DNA from: Polymyxa betae | Taxonomy: Eukaryota > Endomyxa > Phytomyxea > Plasmodiophorida > Plasmodiophoridae | Assembly: GCA_003693705.1 (NCBI GenBank) | Contig: RBZT01000146.1 | Location: 58,635 to 122,634, forward strand | Direction of reading: 5' to 3' | DNA: 64,000 bases | Shown: piece after piece, positions 47,367 through 56,974 of the stretch | Numbering within the stretch: the stretch's first letter is position 1 | Layout: each line of letters begins with the position of its first letter | Made by a program: the position numbers and the translations under genes | Notes under the pieces: model-generated | What the model saw: only the letters and a program-made list of their open reading frames with translations | Databases searched by the model: none | What the model was told of the DNA's origin: nothing

Positions 47367-50300
47367 ATGTCGGCGTCGGGGTCGCCGCCGCCCTTGGTCT
47401 CCATCTGCAAGGCTGGCCAGGCGCCCGCCCTCCTCAGTTTGCTAGCGCAGTGCCCCCGGCCGCCGCCCGCCTTAGTTGAGGTCGCCTTCCTGGCCGCCGT
47501 TGAGCACGGCCATGCCGCCGTCCTGGCGCCGTTGCTGGCGCTGCTGACCTCGCCGGTCCCCAGCATTCATCGCCGAGCCGACCCGGCCATTGTCGTGGCG
47601 GCTCGTCTCGGCCATGCCGATTGTGTCCAGTACCTGTTAGATCATGTCCCGGTCGATCAACCGACCAAGGATTCGCAGAGGACAGCGCTGATGGCGGCCG
47701 CCGAGCACGGCTATGTTGATATCTTAAAAAACCTGCTGAAGGCTAAAGCCGACGTCAACGCCAGAGACTCAGAAGGTTGCCGGCATAATTCCCCTAAAAT
47801 TGGTTTTCGGTTTCCCTCGTGACAACTTTCCCGCTGTCGAAACTTTTTTCATCTTTATAGAGTTTCTTCTCTTTTAGCAGGTTGATAATGTCATGTATTA
47901 ATCACCCACGCTGCTATTGTCGTAGTGTGATGATGATATTTTGAAGGGCTGTGCTGCTGCTCCCTGAATCTTCTTGGGCCGAATACTTTTTCCCCAAACA
48001 TTTTCTTCGATTTTCTGTAGATTTATCTCTGCATTTCAGCGGATTCTATTTCCGGCCGCATTTACACATTTCAATCATTTTTTCAATGATTTATTCGGAA
48101 ATTAAATCGCTTGTTAAATGGTGCTGTCACATTCTGCCTTTTAACCAGCATCTAACATTGAATATTTTGTTCCGTTTGATTGGTTGTATCCTATATTGAG
48201 AATCGTTTTTTTGTAGGATTCAGCGCCCTTCATATCGCTGCCTCCCATGGCGATTCCGCCATTGTTCATCTGCTGCTGGAGGCCGGGGCTTCCATCACAT
48301 CCCTCAACGAAGATGGCGAATCGGCTCTCGAACTTGCCGGCAACTGCGACGTACTGGACCCATTTTGTCGCCCCGCTCGTGGCAATCTAACCAATCTGTA
48401 TCTTTGCAGGTTGCCAAAACTATTCTCGAGGCCAGAATCGCATACCCAGAAGAACGCCCAGAATCCAGGTCCAGAACTTTTCGTCGCATTTCATTCTATC
48501 GAATTTTTCGTAGCTGAGAATTGCCTTTTTTTAGTTTTTCTAATTTTTATTCGCACGATTCTAGTGCGCTGTCGTTTACCAATTTTTGCAATCTTGAGGC
48601 TCAAAAACTTTCTTTCATTGAATGTTTGCTGCTGTGATTTTCTCCAAGCTTTCTGTTCTGAATTATCGCCTTGCTGACCATGTTCAATTACAGCTGTTCG
48701 GCATCGTCGTGTTATGCCGAACTTCGTTCGGGTCCTGGTGCAACCTTGTTCTGGTCGGCGGTTGGCGTCGGCCGTGACAATCTGATGTTCCAGCAGTTCG
48801 GCGTTTACCCATTCGACCGCCTCAACGATACTGAACGCATCCTCATTCTCACCGAAGTCTGCGAAGGTGCGCACCGATCCGGTGTTTTCCGCCCATTCAG
48901 GGGCCAGCATTCCTTCGACTTTCCCGCTTTTGCGAAATTTTTCTTGACTCCATCGTCTTGCCATGCTCTTTTCGCTTCTCCGCAATTGGTCGTACTGAAT
49001 CTCGCCTGTTGTAGTAATCGCCGGCTACCGCTCTACGGCCACGTATGATATCCTGCGCGATTCGGCGAGGTTCGCGGTATTCGCCATGATCAAATCGCGA
49101 ATCAAAAAGGAGATCGAAACGGCCGCGCATGCTGACCATCCCAACCCTAAACCGGAATGCGTCGAATCGCAGTTCGAATGGCGGCGCAAGGTGACGTTGG
49201 GCTTCTTGTTGATCGTCCGTGATGGCTGATCTGTCGCAGGTCACTGCCGCGTTCGAATCCATTTTCCAATGCACGGCGTCGGATGTTGGCTTGACCGTCG
49301 ATTGCGTCCGACGCGTTGTCTGGAACACGATCGTTAACATGATCGCCAAACAGACCGATCGTGATTCTGCTTTCTTCTGGGATAAGAGACGGTACTTCAT
49401 TGTCTTGGTTTCATTTTCTATTCTTCGATCACTTTCACTTCCCATCCCATGCATAATTGCTAGTCTTTTCATCTGATTGATTTGTTCTGCGATCTGCTAG
49501 CTGTGTGACTATACATCAAACTTGTCCTGTTTTATATTGAATTCTTCTGCATCATCTCCCAGTAATTTAATTTTGATACTTTTTCTGGAAGATCTTTCTT
49601 TTCGAGCCTTGTTTGTGACATTTTGTATCGCAGAGTGTTTTCTTGTTCGAACGGTCCTGAACGACCTCTACTGGTGGCACATTCCGGCTGGATTCCTCCA
49701 GATGGCTACTTCACTCCATCATTACCATCACCGCAACAGCTGACCCAGCAGCAGGTCCAAATCACCTTCAAAAAACTCATGACCATGTACGTCTACATCC
49801 TTTTTATTTCAAAAAATTCCATATCTATCAATTGCTGATCGATATTCATTTCCAAATCTATTTAATGTTACTGGCCTGGTTTTTTCTCGACGCTGACCCT
49901 GAGCAGGACGAAATCGTATCTGATGGAAGATGAGGGCGACGCCAGCGGCTGTTTCTGTCAGGAGTGCGTGGCGGAACGAGAAGTCCCTCTCAGCTTCAAG
50001 CTCCAGTTCTTGGACGAGAACGCTCAGAGTTTCCAGACGCTCTCGAAGCCCGGCGCCCGCAAACAGGTCTTGTTCAGCGATGGCCCTCCAGCATGGGGTC
50101 CGTCGGTTGCCCCTGCCGTTACTAAATCGCATTTGCAGCTATCAGCCAGGGGTCGTGCTGGGACCTTCTTCCAGCTTCGTGCGCTTGAAAACTGCTCCGA
50201 TCTCTTAGACAAATTTGTATGTTGGGTCGTCATGGCTCATTGTAAGGAGTACCGGCCCTTAACACGATTTGTGCGTAGGCCAAGCGGAATGCGAAGAAGT

Positions 50301-53060
50301 TGCACTCATCGTCGTCGGTCGCGCTTGAGCACCCGTCGATGACGTCGCCGACGTCAGCGGCCGGGCACGGGGGCCCCGGGTCGTGCTGCCCCGCGACGTC
50401 GACGCGGCTGTCGTGCCCGTCGTTGCGAGAACGCTGCGACGAACTTCTGCTGAACGGCGGCGTCGAGCTTCGGAAATTCTGGTGTAATCTCAGTACAGAA
50501 GAGAAATGGCTGCTGACAGAGATCTCGACACACGAACTCGCCGATCTCATCGCTGAGTCGAGGCATCATGTATCTCATCCGTCACGTTACCAATTGCTCA
50601 AATTTTGTTTTTATATTTCAATTCCAGTCACTCTTTGCAAGTTTGCTCAAGATTGACTTTGTTGATTATATTCTCGTTATTATTCTATCCTTGTTATTCT
50701 ATCCGTGTTGATCGTTTTCAGCTTCTTGGAATTTTCGGATTTGCTGACGCTCTTGTATCAGGACTGGGAGAGTCTGCGTGCAGCGTTGCATTCATATAGC
50801 CTGTACCAATGGGAAGAAGACTTGCTGGAGATCAGCGACGACGTCGTCACGATCAGCGACGACATGTCCGAATCCAAGGACCTCAACGATCTCATCCAGA
50901 TCATGCTACAGGCCGCTTTCCGCGTCCTCACCTGCCCCGACGTGCTGGCCCCGGCCGTGCTGCCTCCGACCACCACGTTGCCGTCGCATGCACGTGAATG
51001 CCTGACGGCACAGGGTCGCCCAGAGGAATGTCAACGCTGTTTGAGCGATGAGGAATGGGATCGTCGTGGTCGGCAGCAGCTCGAGAGCATTGTCCTTTGC
51101 GAATTCGCAAGAAAGGTGCTTCATTCTTGTCGCTCGATCTGATTTTGGCTTTTTTTTTCTACAATTTTTGAAATTTTTACCCATTTTGTCCGCTGTCATT
51201 TGTTTTTCGGGATTGATCTCAGGCTCCTGTTGTTGACATGCTTTTCTTACAGGTCTCCTGCTCTTACATGTACGCTTCGGAAGCAAGCCGGGCGCAACGA
51301 ATCGCTCTCGAACTGGAACTCGAATTGCTCCAGGAAGAGGAACAGCTAATGAAGCTGACCGAGAAGAAACACAAACGTCGCAAGGTCAGCAATTTTTATT
51401 ACGTTTGTCGTTTTCTTTCTGTTGCGACCTGTGCTGCCTTCTCACACTCAATAGGCGAAATCCCGTAAAAAGAAAGGAAAGTCAAACACCGCTCCTGAAC
51501 CTGAGCGTGATGCGTCGCCGCCACGAGCTCTGTCGCCGTCACCGCCACCCACGCCGGAGTCCGAATCGGAACCCGTTGAGGATGACCAAGTGCCGCCGCT
51601 TCCGATCCCGGTTACTCTGCCGCCACCGCCACCGCCGGCTACACCTTCCCCTTCTCCTTCGCCGGCACCTACTAGTGCTCCTCGGCCTGCACGACGTAAA
51701 TTCACCCCGGGGACGCCGGCTTCGGCCAGCACAACGCCGACAACGACGCCCGTCAAGCAGATCACCATTTTAGCTCCAAAACGCACTACATATGAGAACG
51801 GCATGATGTTCATCTGCACGGTTCGTGTTTATTGGCTTCAATCTTCCGTTTCAATGTTCTGCTTTGAGATAACTTTATTCGTTTAGTGTATTTGAAATTG
51901 CATTTCTTCACTTGATTTTTAGATTCTTTTTCCTGCCTGTTTGAACCTGTGACCATTTCTGATTGGATTTTATGATCTAGGACGACACTTATGGCGAATG
52001 TCAATCACTTGGCATTTTTGGACTGCCACGGCAGCACATGAACGCGGTCCTGGAATGTCGGCCAGGTCGATCTCGCTGCTATATTGCTGTCATCCATCGC
52101 GCTGATATTCTTGTTAGGCGGTTTCACGGCTCTGTTCCTGTTTAATATCAGCACGCGATTGCTGCATGGTCTATTCGAGCCAGCTGGACCCGGTCAGGAT
52201 ACCATTCACCCAACGGCCTGGTCTCGACCTCCTGGCCAGCAAACTCCATTTCCGGCCCAGGTGCGTCTTATTGTCGTTGATGTTCAGCTATTCTCTGTTC
52301 ATCATCATTAGCTTCAAACAAGTGGCCGGTTTTTGCTGCTATTAATTTAACATTTCTTTGTTTTGGTTCGTGTCTTTAAACGATTCCTTGCTAGGTGGCT
52401 TTCAAGACGGTAAATGAAGTCCAGAGGACGCCGCTACCCGAGCTTGTATTCCGTCACATCTTCCCTGACGGCAATCGGATTCGGAAACTATCTGGCTCTC
52501 AAGTCCAGTCCCTACTCCAGGTCTGGGACCAGTACGCCGACAAACCTGCCCATACGTTCGTCCCCGCACCAGTACCAGCATTGGCGCCAACCCCGCCGCG
52601 CAATCTGTCGAAACGGTCATCGGCGCCAAAATCGGCACCGCGTCCTGCCAAAGCGACGCCACCGCCTCCCAAACCGGCCGCTGTTTGTCTTGCGAAACCG
52701 GTTGAGCTGGCCCCGGTGTCACCTGTCGTCCCTGCTCCGCAGCAGTCGTACACGAGGCTTCCCCCTGCAATACCGATTCTGCCTTCATCGTCGATTTGGG
52801 CGCCGAACGCACCGTCATCAACCTCCTGGTCGCGATCTACCAGCACCCCGGCGGTCTCGCCGTCGTCCTCGTTCGCTCTGGCGTCTTACTGCCCTCCACC
52901 GGGGTTCGCGTATGGCGAGCCCAACCCGGACGCGCCATCAAGGATGGGATACCCGGTGCTCAATGGCGCTCAGACGTATACCAATCGGCTGAATCTGTTT
53001 GGCGATTGGAACGGAATCTGGTCATCGACCGCCACGACGAATGTGCCGTCGGCCTGGTAG
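47367..53060 (+). CDS. Ankyrin-repeat, Cys-motif and proline-rich protein (one long gene or two)
   Basis: The 5' exon (47367-47822) has an Ala/Leu/Pro-rich start and ankyrin repeats (AIVVAARLGHADCVQYLLDH, RTALMAAAEHGYVDILKNLL). After a roughly 440-nt gap another ankyrin unit reads SALHIAASHGDSAIVHLLLE, about 48218-48340. Downstream coding segments include TAAFESIFQCTASDVGL, PQQLTQQQVQITFKKLM, a CFCQECVAE cysteine motif (49950), LLNGGVELRKFWCNLSTEEK, and helices at 50740-51110 (QWEEDLLEISDDV). A charged coiled coil (ALELELELLQEEEQLMKLTE) and a long Pro/Ser/Thr-rich low-complexity C-terminus end at 53060 (TTNVPSAW). Codon choice here is GC-richer than elsewhere. Ankyrin repeats bind proteins; no catalytic domain is seen. 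A gene boundary between 48.5 and 49.2 kb cannot be excluded. Confidence 0.55.
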
Positions 53061-53703
53061 AATGCCGCTCTGTGCTCGTTTGTTGTTGTTTTATCTCATT
53101 ATCTTTCGTTGTTGCTGTTGTCATGAACCGGCTACATAAACTAGCTGTGGCGATATCGAATATCAGCTCTCTACACTCCGTCGTTTTAGCTCTAATGTGC
53201 TGATATTTAGTTAGAATTTTTTAATTTCCGATTCGAGTAGTCCCATGTTGTCATATTGCTAACAGATTAGTTACCTAGCCAGCCAGTGGGTGTGCTCTAC
53301 AAGGTTTCGACAATCCCTATTTTCTCAAAAAAACATTGTCAGAACGAACTGCTGATGTTGCACCGATTGCAGTCGATCTAGCAGTTTGCAATCATTTCAC
53401 TTTTTCTAACCAGCAATTCGGAAGAAAATTTCAAAGATTGTTTGCAGAACAATGCTTGCTAAGTGATGTGCCAGTTAGGAAATTCTATCATCCATCATTT
53501 GCGATTCTTCTTGACTTCGTCCATTTATTTCGAAATCAGCTCTTAAATCAGAAACTTCATGGTAATGGATAAAATTAATGGACCACAGTCGATGAATGCC
53601 CGACCGAAATTTCGGAGTCTGACAGCTTCAAATTTTTTATGGAGCGAGACGGTTTGGCAGAAAGTCGCCAGGTCTTGAGGTCATCATTTCCTCATTTTAA
53701 ACG
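53061..53703. other. Intergenic stretch, nothing recognised
   Basis: About 640 bp with stops in all frames apart from one weak frame lacking an ATG near 53336-53572. It probably holds the 3' end of the ankyrin/proline-rich gene and the promoter of the zinc-ribbon gene. No RNA gene or repeat seen. Confidence 0.5.
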
Positions 53704-54183
53704 ATGTCCACAAGTACCGCTACAACCTCACCTACTAGCAACGCCACCGACATCAGCACAGCTGCAATGAAATACGTTAATCTGCCTGATAGATGGATGG
53801 CAATTACCGACCAAAGGCCAATGGACGACGCTGTTCGCATGTCCTGCAGAAAATGCCAGATAAAAAGGAGTCGTGGCGATATCTCGGGATGGTATTACCA
53901 ACAGAGCGGTCGGGATCCTGACAGCTTTCATGAAAGCGCGTTATGGTTTGAGATCGAGAATCGATGGCCGCAATATTGGTATCTATGTGGCGATTGCTAT
54001 GAGAAAAGGAATGAAATCTTGACCGAACAACAAGCTCAAGATGCTGTTAAGAAGCAGCGATCTGAATCACAGCTTACCCTATATATGCTGAAATGCAGAT
54101 TCTGGAAAAGTGGCAGCTTCAACGCTACGGCATATGACAATGACAGACGAAGTGCTGAAGAAAATCAAACAAACCGCTTTTGA
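53704..54183 (+). CDS. Small zinc-ribbon-like protein, unrecognised
   Basis: A single exon of 159 codons. After a Thr/Ser-rich start there are two cysteine pairs, SCRKCQIKRSRGD and YLCGDCYEKR, spaced about 45 residues apart, which could form one zinc site. Between them is an aromatic stretch (GWYYQQSGRDP and LWFEIENRWPQYWYLC). No signal peptide or membrane segment. Some chromatin or transcription factors use a comparable CW-like CxxC...CxxC plus tryptophan layout, but I cannot assign a family. Confidence 0.6.
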   Translation: MSTSTATTSPTSNATDISTAAMKYVNLPDRWMAITDQRPMDDAVRMSCRKCQIKRSRGDISGWYYQQSGRDPDSFHESALWFEIENRWPQYWYLCGDCYEKRNEILTEQQAQDAVKKQRSESQLTLYMLKCRFWKSGSFNATAYDNDRRSAEENQTNRF

Positions 54184-54350
54184 AAAAATCTCATAAATGG
54201 ACATTTACTGTTTGAAATTAGCGTGAAATAGCCAAAGAAAAATCAATAAATCAGGGCCGCGTAAAACCATTCTGAAGCAGCTCCCGAAAGTTCCATATTT
54301 CTGAGCTAACCTACAGTGACAGCAAAATCGAACCCAGAAAAAGCCTAAAA

Positions 54351-55655
54351 ATGCCAAGAAAATTTGCAAATTTTCTCGTGGAAGATATTAGTCATCGACC
54401 GGAATTTAGCACGGAGTCCGCCACGGATCTGCGCGGGGGAAGGCCAGCCGATCCAATCCAAAATCGTTGTCGTCGCCTGCCCGATACGATCATGGTTCGC
54501 TTCCTGGAATATCTGGAGCCATGCCCGGAGCCCGTCCTGATCCGCTCCATTGCTGAATTCCAGTACAAACCTGCCGAGCAGGCCGGCCGTGCCTACTATG
54601 AACGCCTTCATGGCAAGCGCCAGACGACAACGCGACGAATCGTCTCGAAGAAGGCCGTCTCCAAGCCGAAGCTGAAAATGAACGTTGACCTAAAAGATTT
54701 CTACGGGCTGCTTCGGGTGCCGATTTCGGCCAGTACGGAAGAGATTCGTAAATCGTATCGAGAGGTGTCTCTTCTCTATCACCCTGATAAGAACCCTGAT
54801 GCCGAACACATCTATAAGGCGATCCAGGAAGCACACACGACCCTCACAGACCAGCGCCGTCGTCGCGTTCACGATTCAACGTTGCCGTTCGACGACTCGA
54901 TCCCGGCCGAGATGAACTCCATCTCGGAGGCTGCCTTCTACAAAACGTTCGGACCCGTCTTCGAACGCAACGCCTGGTTCTCAGAAATCCAGCCGGCACC
55001 ATTGTTGGGCGACAAGGATTCGTCGTTTGCCGATGTTGATGTCTTCTACGACTTCTGGTTCGGATTCAAATCTTGGAGGGATTTCTCAGCTGATTGCGAG
55101 CACAAACCTGAACTTGCTGAGAATCGTGAAGAACGGAGATGGATGGAGAAGGAGAACCAGAAGGTTACCAATGCTAAAGTCAAAGCTGAATCTGCTCGTG
55201 TCCGAAAGCTTGTTGACCGCGCGTTCAAACTCGACCCGCGTGTCAAGGCCCAGCGTGCTGTAGAGAAAGCTGAAAAATTAGCCAGGAAAAAGGAGAAGGC
55301 AGCTGCTCGCTATGGCGGCCCTTCGAGGAAAGAGGTAGAAGATGCTGAGAAGGCTCGCAAGGAAGAGGAAGCTCGTAAGGCGGCTGAAGCCCAGGCTGCT
55401 TTGCAAGCCGAGCGACAGAACGCCAAGAAGGCGGCCCAAGACGAGAAGCGATTAGGACGGACGCTGCGAAAGGGCATTCGGGAGACGATGCAGGAACGAT
55501 TCAACGAGATGTTCGAGCGGAACGGCTGGCAGATTGACGACCTGTTTTCGGGTCTGAGCATCACCGATCTGCAGGAATTCGCCACCAAGGTCAAGGGCGA
55601 AGAGACATCTGCTTTGGAGAACATCAACCAACATATCAATCGTGTATATAAATAA
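54351..55655 (+). CDS. ZUO1: Zuotin/DnaJC2-type ribosome-associated J-protein
   Basis: A single exon of 434 codons, about the length of yeast zuotin (433). After an N-terminal extension the J domain reads DFYGLLRVPISASTEEIRKS with the HPD motif in LLYHPDKNPDAEH. The zuotin homology domain follows (FYKTFGPVFERNAWFS, VDVFYDFWFGFKSWRDFS, EERRWMEKENQK, RVRKLVDRAFKLDPRVK). A long charged helix rich in Lys/Glu/Ala spans about residues 300-385 and contacts rRNA in relatives. The C-terminus is a short helical domain (FSGLSITDLQEFATKVKG) with no SANT/Myb repeats, unlike animal MPP11. Zuotin pairs with an Hsp70 at the ribosome exit tunnel to help nascent chains fold. Absence of introns is notable here. 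Confidence 0.93.
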   Translation: MPRKFANFLVEDISHRPEFSTESATDLRGGRPADPIQNRCRRLPDTIMVRFLEYLEPCPEPVLIRSIAEFQYKPAEQAGRAYYERLHGKRQTTTRRIVSKKAVSKPKLKMNVDLKDFYGLLRVPISASTEEIRKSYREVSLLYHPDKNPDAEHIYKAIQEAHTTLTDQRRRRVHDSTLPFDDSIPAEMNSISEAAFYKTFGPVFERNAWFSEIQPAPLLGDKDSSFADVDVFYDFWFGFKSWRDFSADCEHKPELAENREERRWMEKENQKVTNAKVKAESARVRKLVDRAFKLDPRVKAQRAVEKAEKLARKKEKAAARYGGPSRKEVEDAEKARKEEEARKAAEAQAALQAERQNAKKAAQDEKRLGRTLRKGIRETMQERFNEMFERNGWQIDDLFSGLSITDLQEFATKVKGEETSALENINQHINRVYK

Positions 55656-55711
55656 ATGTGACTAATATGGCTGATAGCCTCCAACTGACAATGAAACTTT
55701 ACCTATAGAAA

Positions 55712-55836
55712 GGAGGCCACTCTCTCACATTTTCAAGTGCACTCCTTCTAAGTTTCACCAGATGATTCATTATAGGAGGCCGCTCTCTCACATGTCTCAA
55801 GTTCACTCCTTCTAGCAGAGGATTCATTGATTATAC
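55712..55836. repeat. Two-copy tandem repeat of about 63 bp
   Basis: Copies begin at 55712 and 55775 with GGAGGCC(A/G)CTCTCTCACAT. They share CTCCTTCTA in the middle and end in GATTCAT...ATTATA. They differ at scattered positions and small indels. The pair sits about 60 bp after the zuotin stop, probably in its 3' flank. Confidence 0.8.
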
Positions 55837-56974
55837 TCGATATAAAGGCATTTCTAACATATTAAAGGCTTGGGTAGTCGGGAGAAAACAGAGCCATGGA
55901 CGATAAAATAGAATCCAGACAGATATCGTATGTAGCTGTAAAGCACAAGCACGATTTCGACGGGTGCAGCCGGAGGGACTGTGAATACAGGTAGGGTGGT
56001 CTTTCCAACAAAGAAAACCTGTTTTCCTTTATAGAGCAGCAAGCGTTCGGCAGAGCAATGCGCGCTATTCGATGAATGCGAGACAGAACGCTCATGCAAT
56101 TTTTTCGATTTGAACAGCTGCCAGGCCTCTCGTTTCGAATTTTTAGCTCGTGAGCCACAGTAGAGGCGCAGGAGTCGCTATTTAACAACAACAGCAGGTC
56201 CAGGTCTCCATCTTAAACGGATTCTGCGAGATCTCGAACGAGATGCAATGCTGAATCTATGGACTGTCGAAATGAAGGTCGCTGCGTCGTCAAACAAATA
56301 ATGTCATTCTAGAATCTAGGGCAGGCAGTACGACACAAACGTATTCAACGTTCATAACGAGCTCGGTTACGAAAAGCGCTAAATGGGACAACCAACTCTG
56401 TGATCAATATCTGGAAAGAAAGTGAACTCCCTTCTAGCTCCAAGCAAGCGCAATCCTGAAGTTCAGTGTTCAACAAAATTCATAGCAGTCGCATCTAGAT
56501 CGAAGCTAACATGGAACAGCTTTCGTGATAATCTGGCAATAGCAAAACGCTGGTCAAATGAGTGGCAGCATCGCTATTTACAAATCTGCTGAGATTATTA
56601 TTGATTGAAAGAAGCCCAAATGTGATGTCCCTAGAAACATGTAAGCAGATCAATCTTTGATAGAATATAACTGTATCCTTTGGCATTAAATTCCCTAAGA
56701 TCGAAGAAGTATAGATGCAGGCTTGCTCAACTTGCTATTCGCTGAAGAAATCCGGGCATCATGTAATTCATTGTTGAACGAGTAAACAACATTAATATGA
56801 TGACCAGGCTGCATTGATATATCATGCCTGTGATACTGAGATGAGTTTACAGCAGTGCTGCAAATCATCAATTTCAAGTTCTGCGGTGTAACTCACAAAA
56901 GCGATCGAGGTCGATATCCCTCGAACTCCTCTCTATAGAAATGGTTCCTTTCTCAAGTTGCCTTCCAGAGTTCG
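55837..56974. other. Intergenic stretch, no gene supported
   Basis: Minus-strand frames at 55854-56191 and 56495-56686 show no domain and lack support. About 1.1 kb with no RNA gene or transposon signature seen. The promoter of the 56975 gene should lie in the last few hundred bases. Confidence 0.45.

Noticed and set aside
50230-52850. Long opposite-strand and off-frame ORFs rich in Arg, Gly or Ala
   Set aside because: They are by-products of GC-rich, proline/serine-coding sequence on the plus strand.
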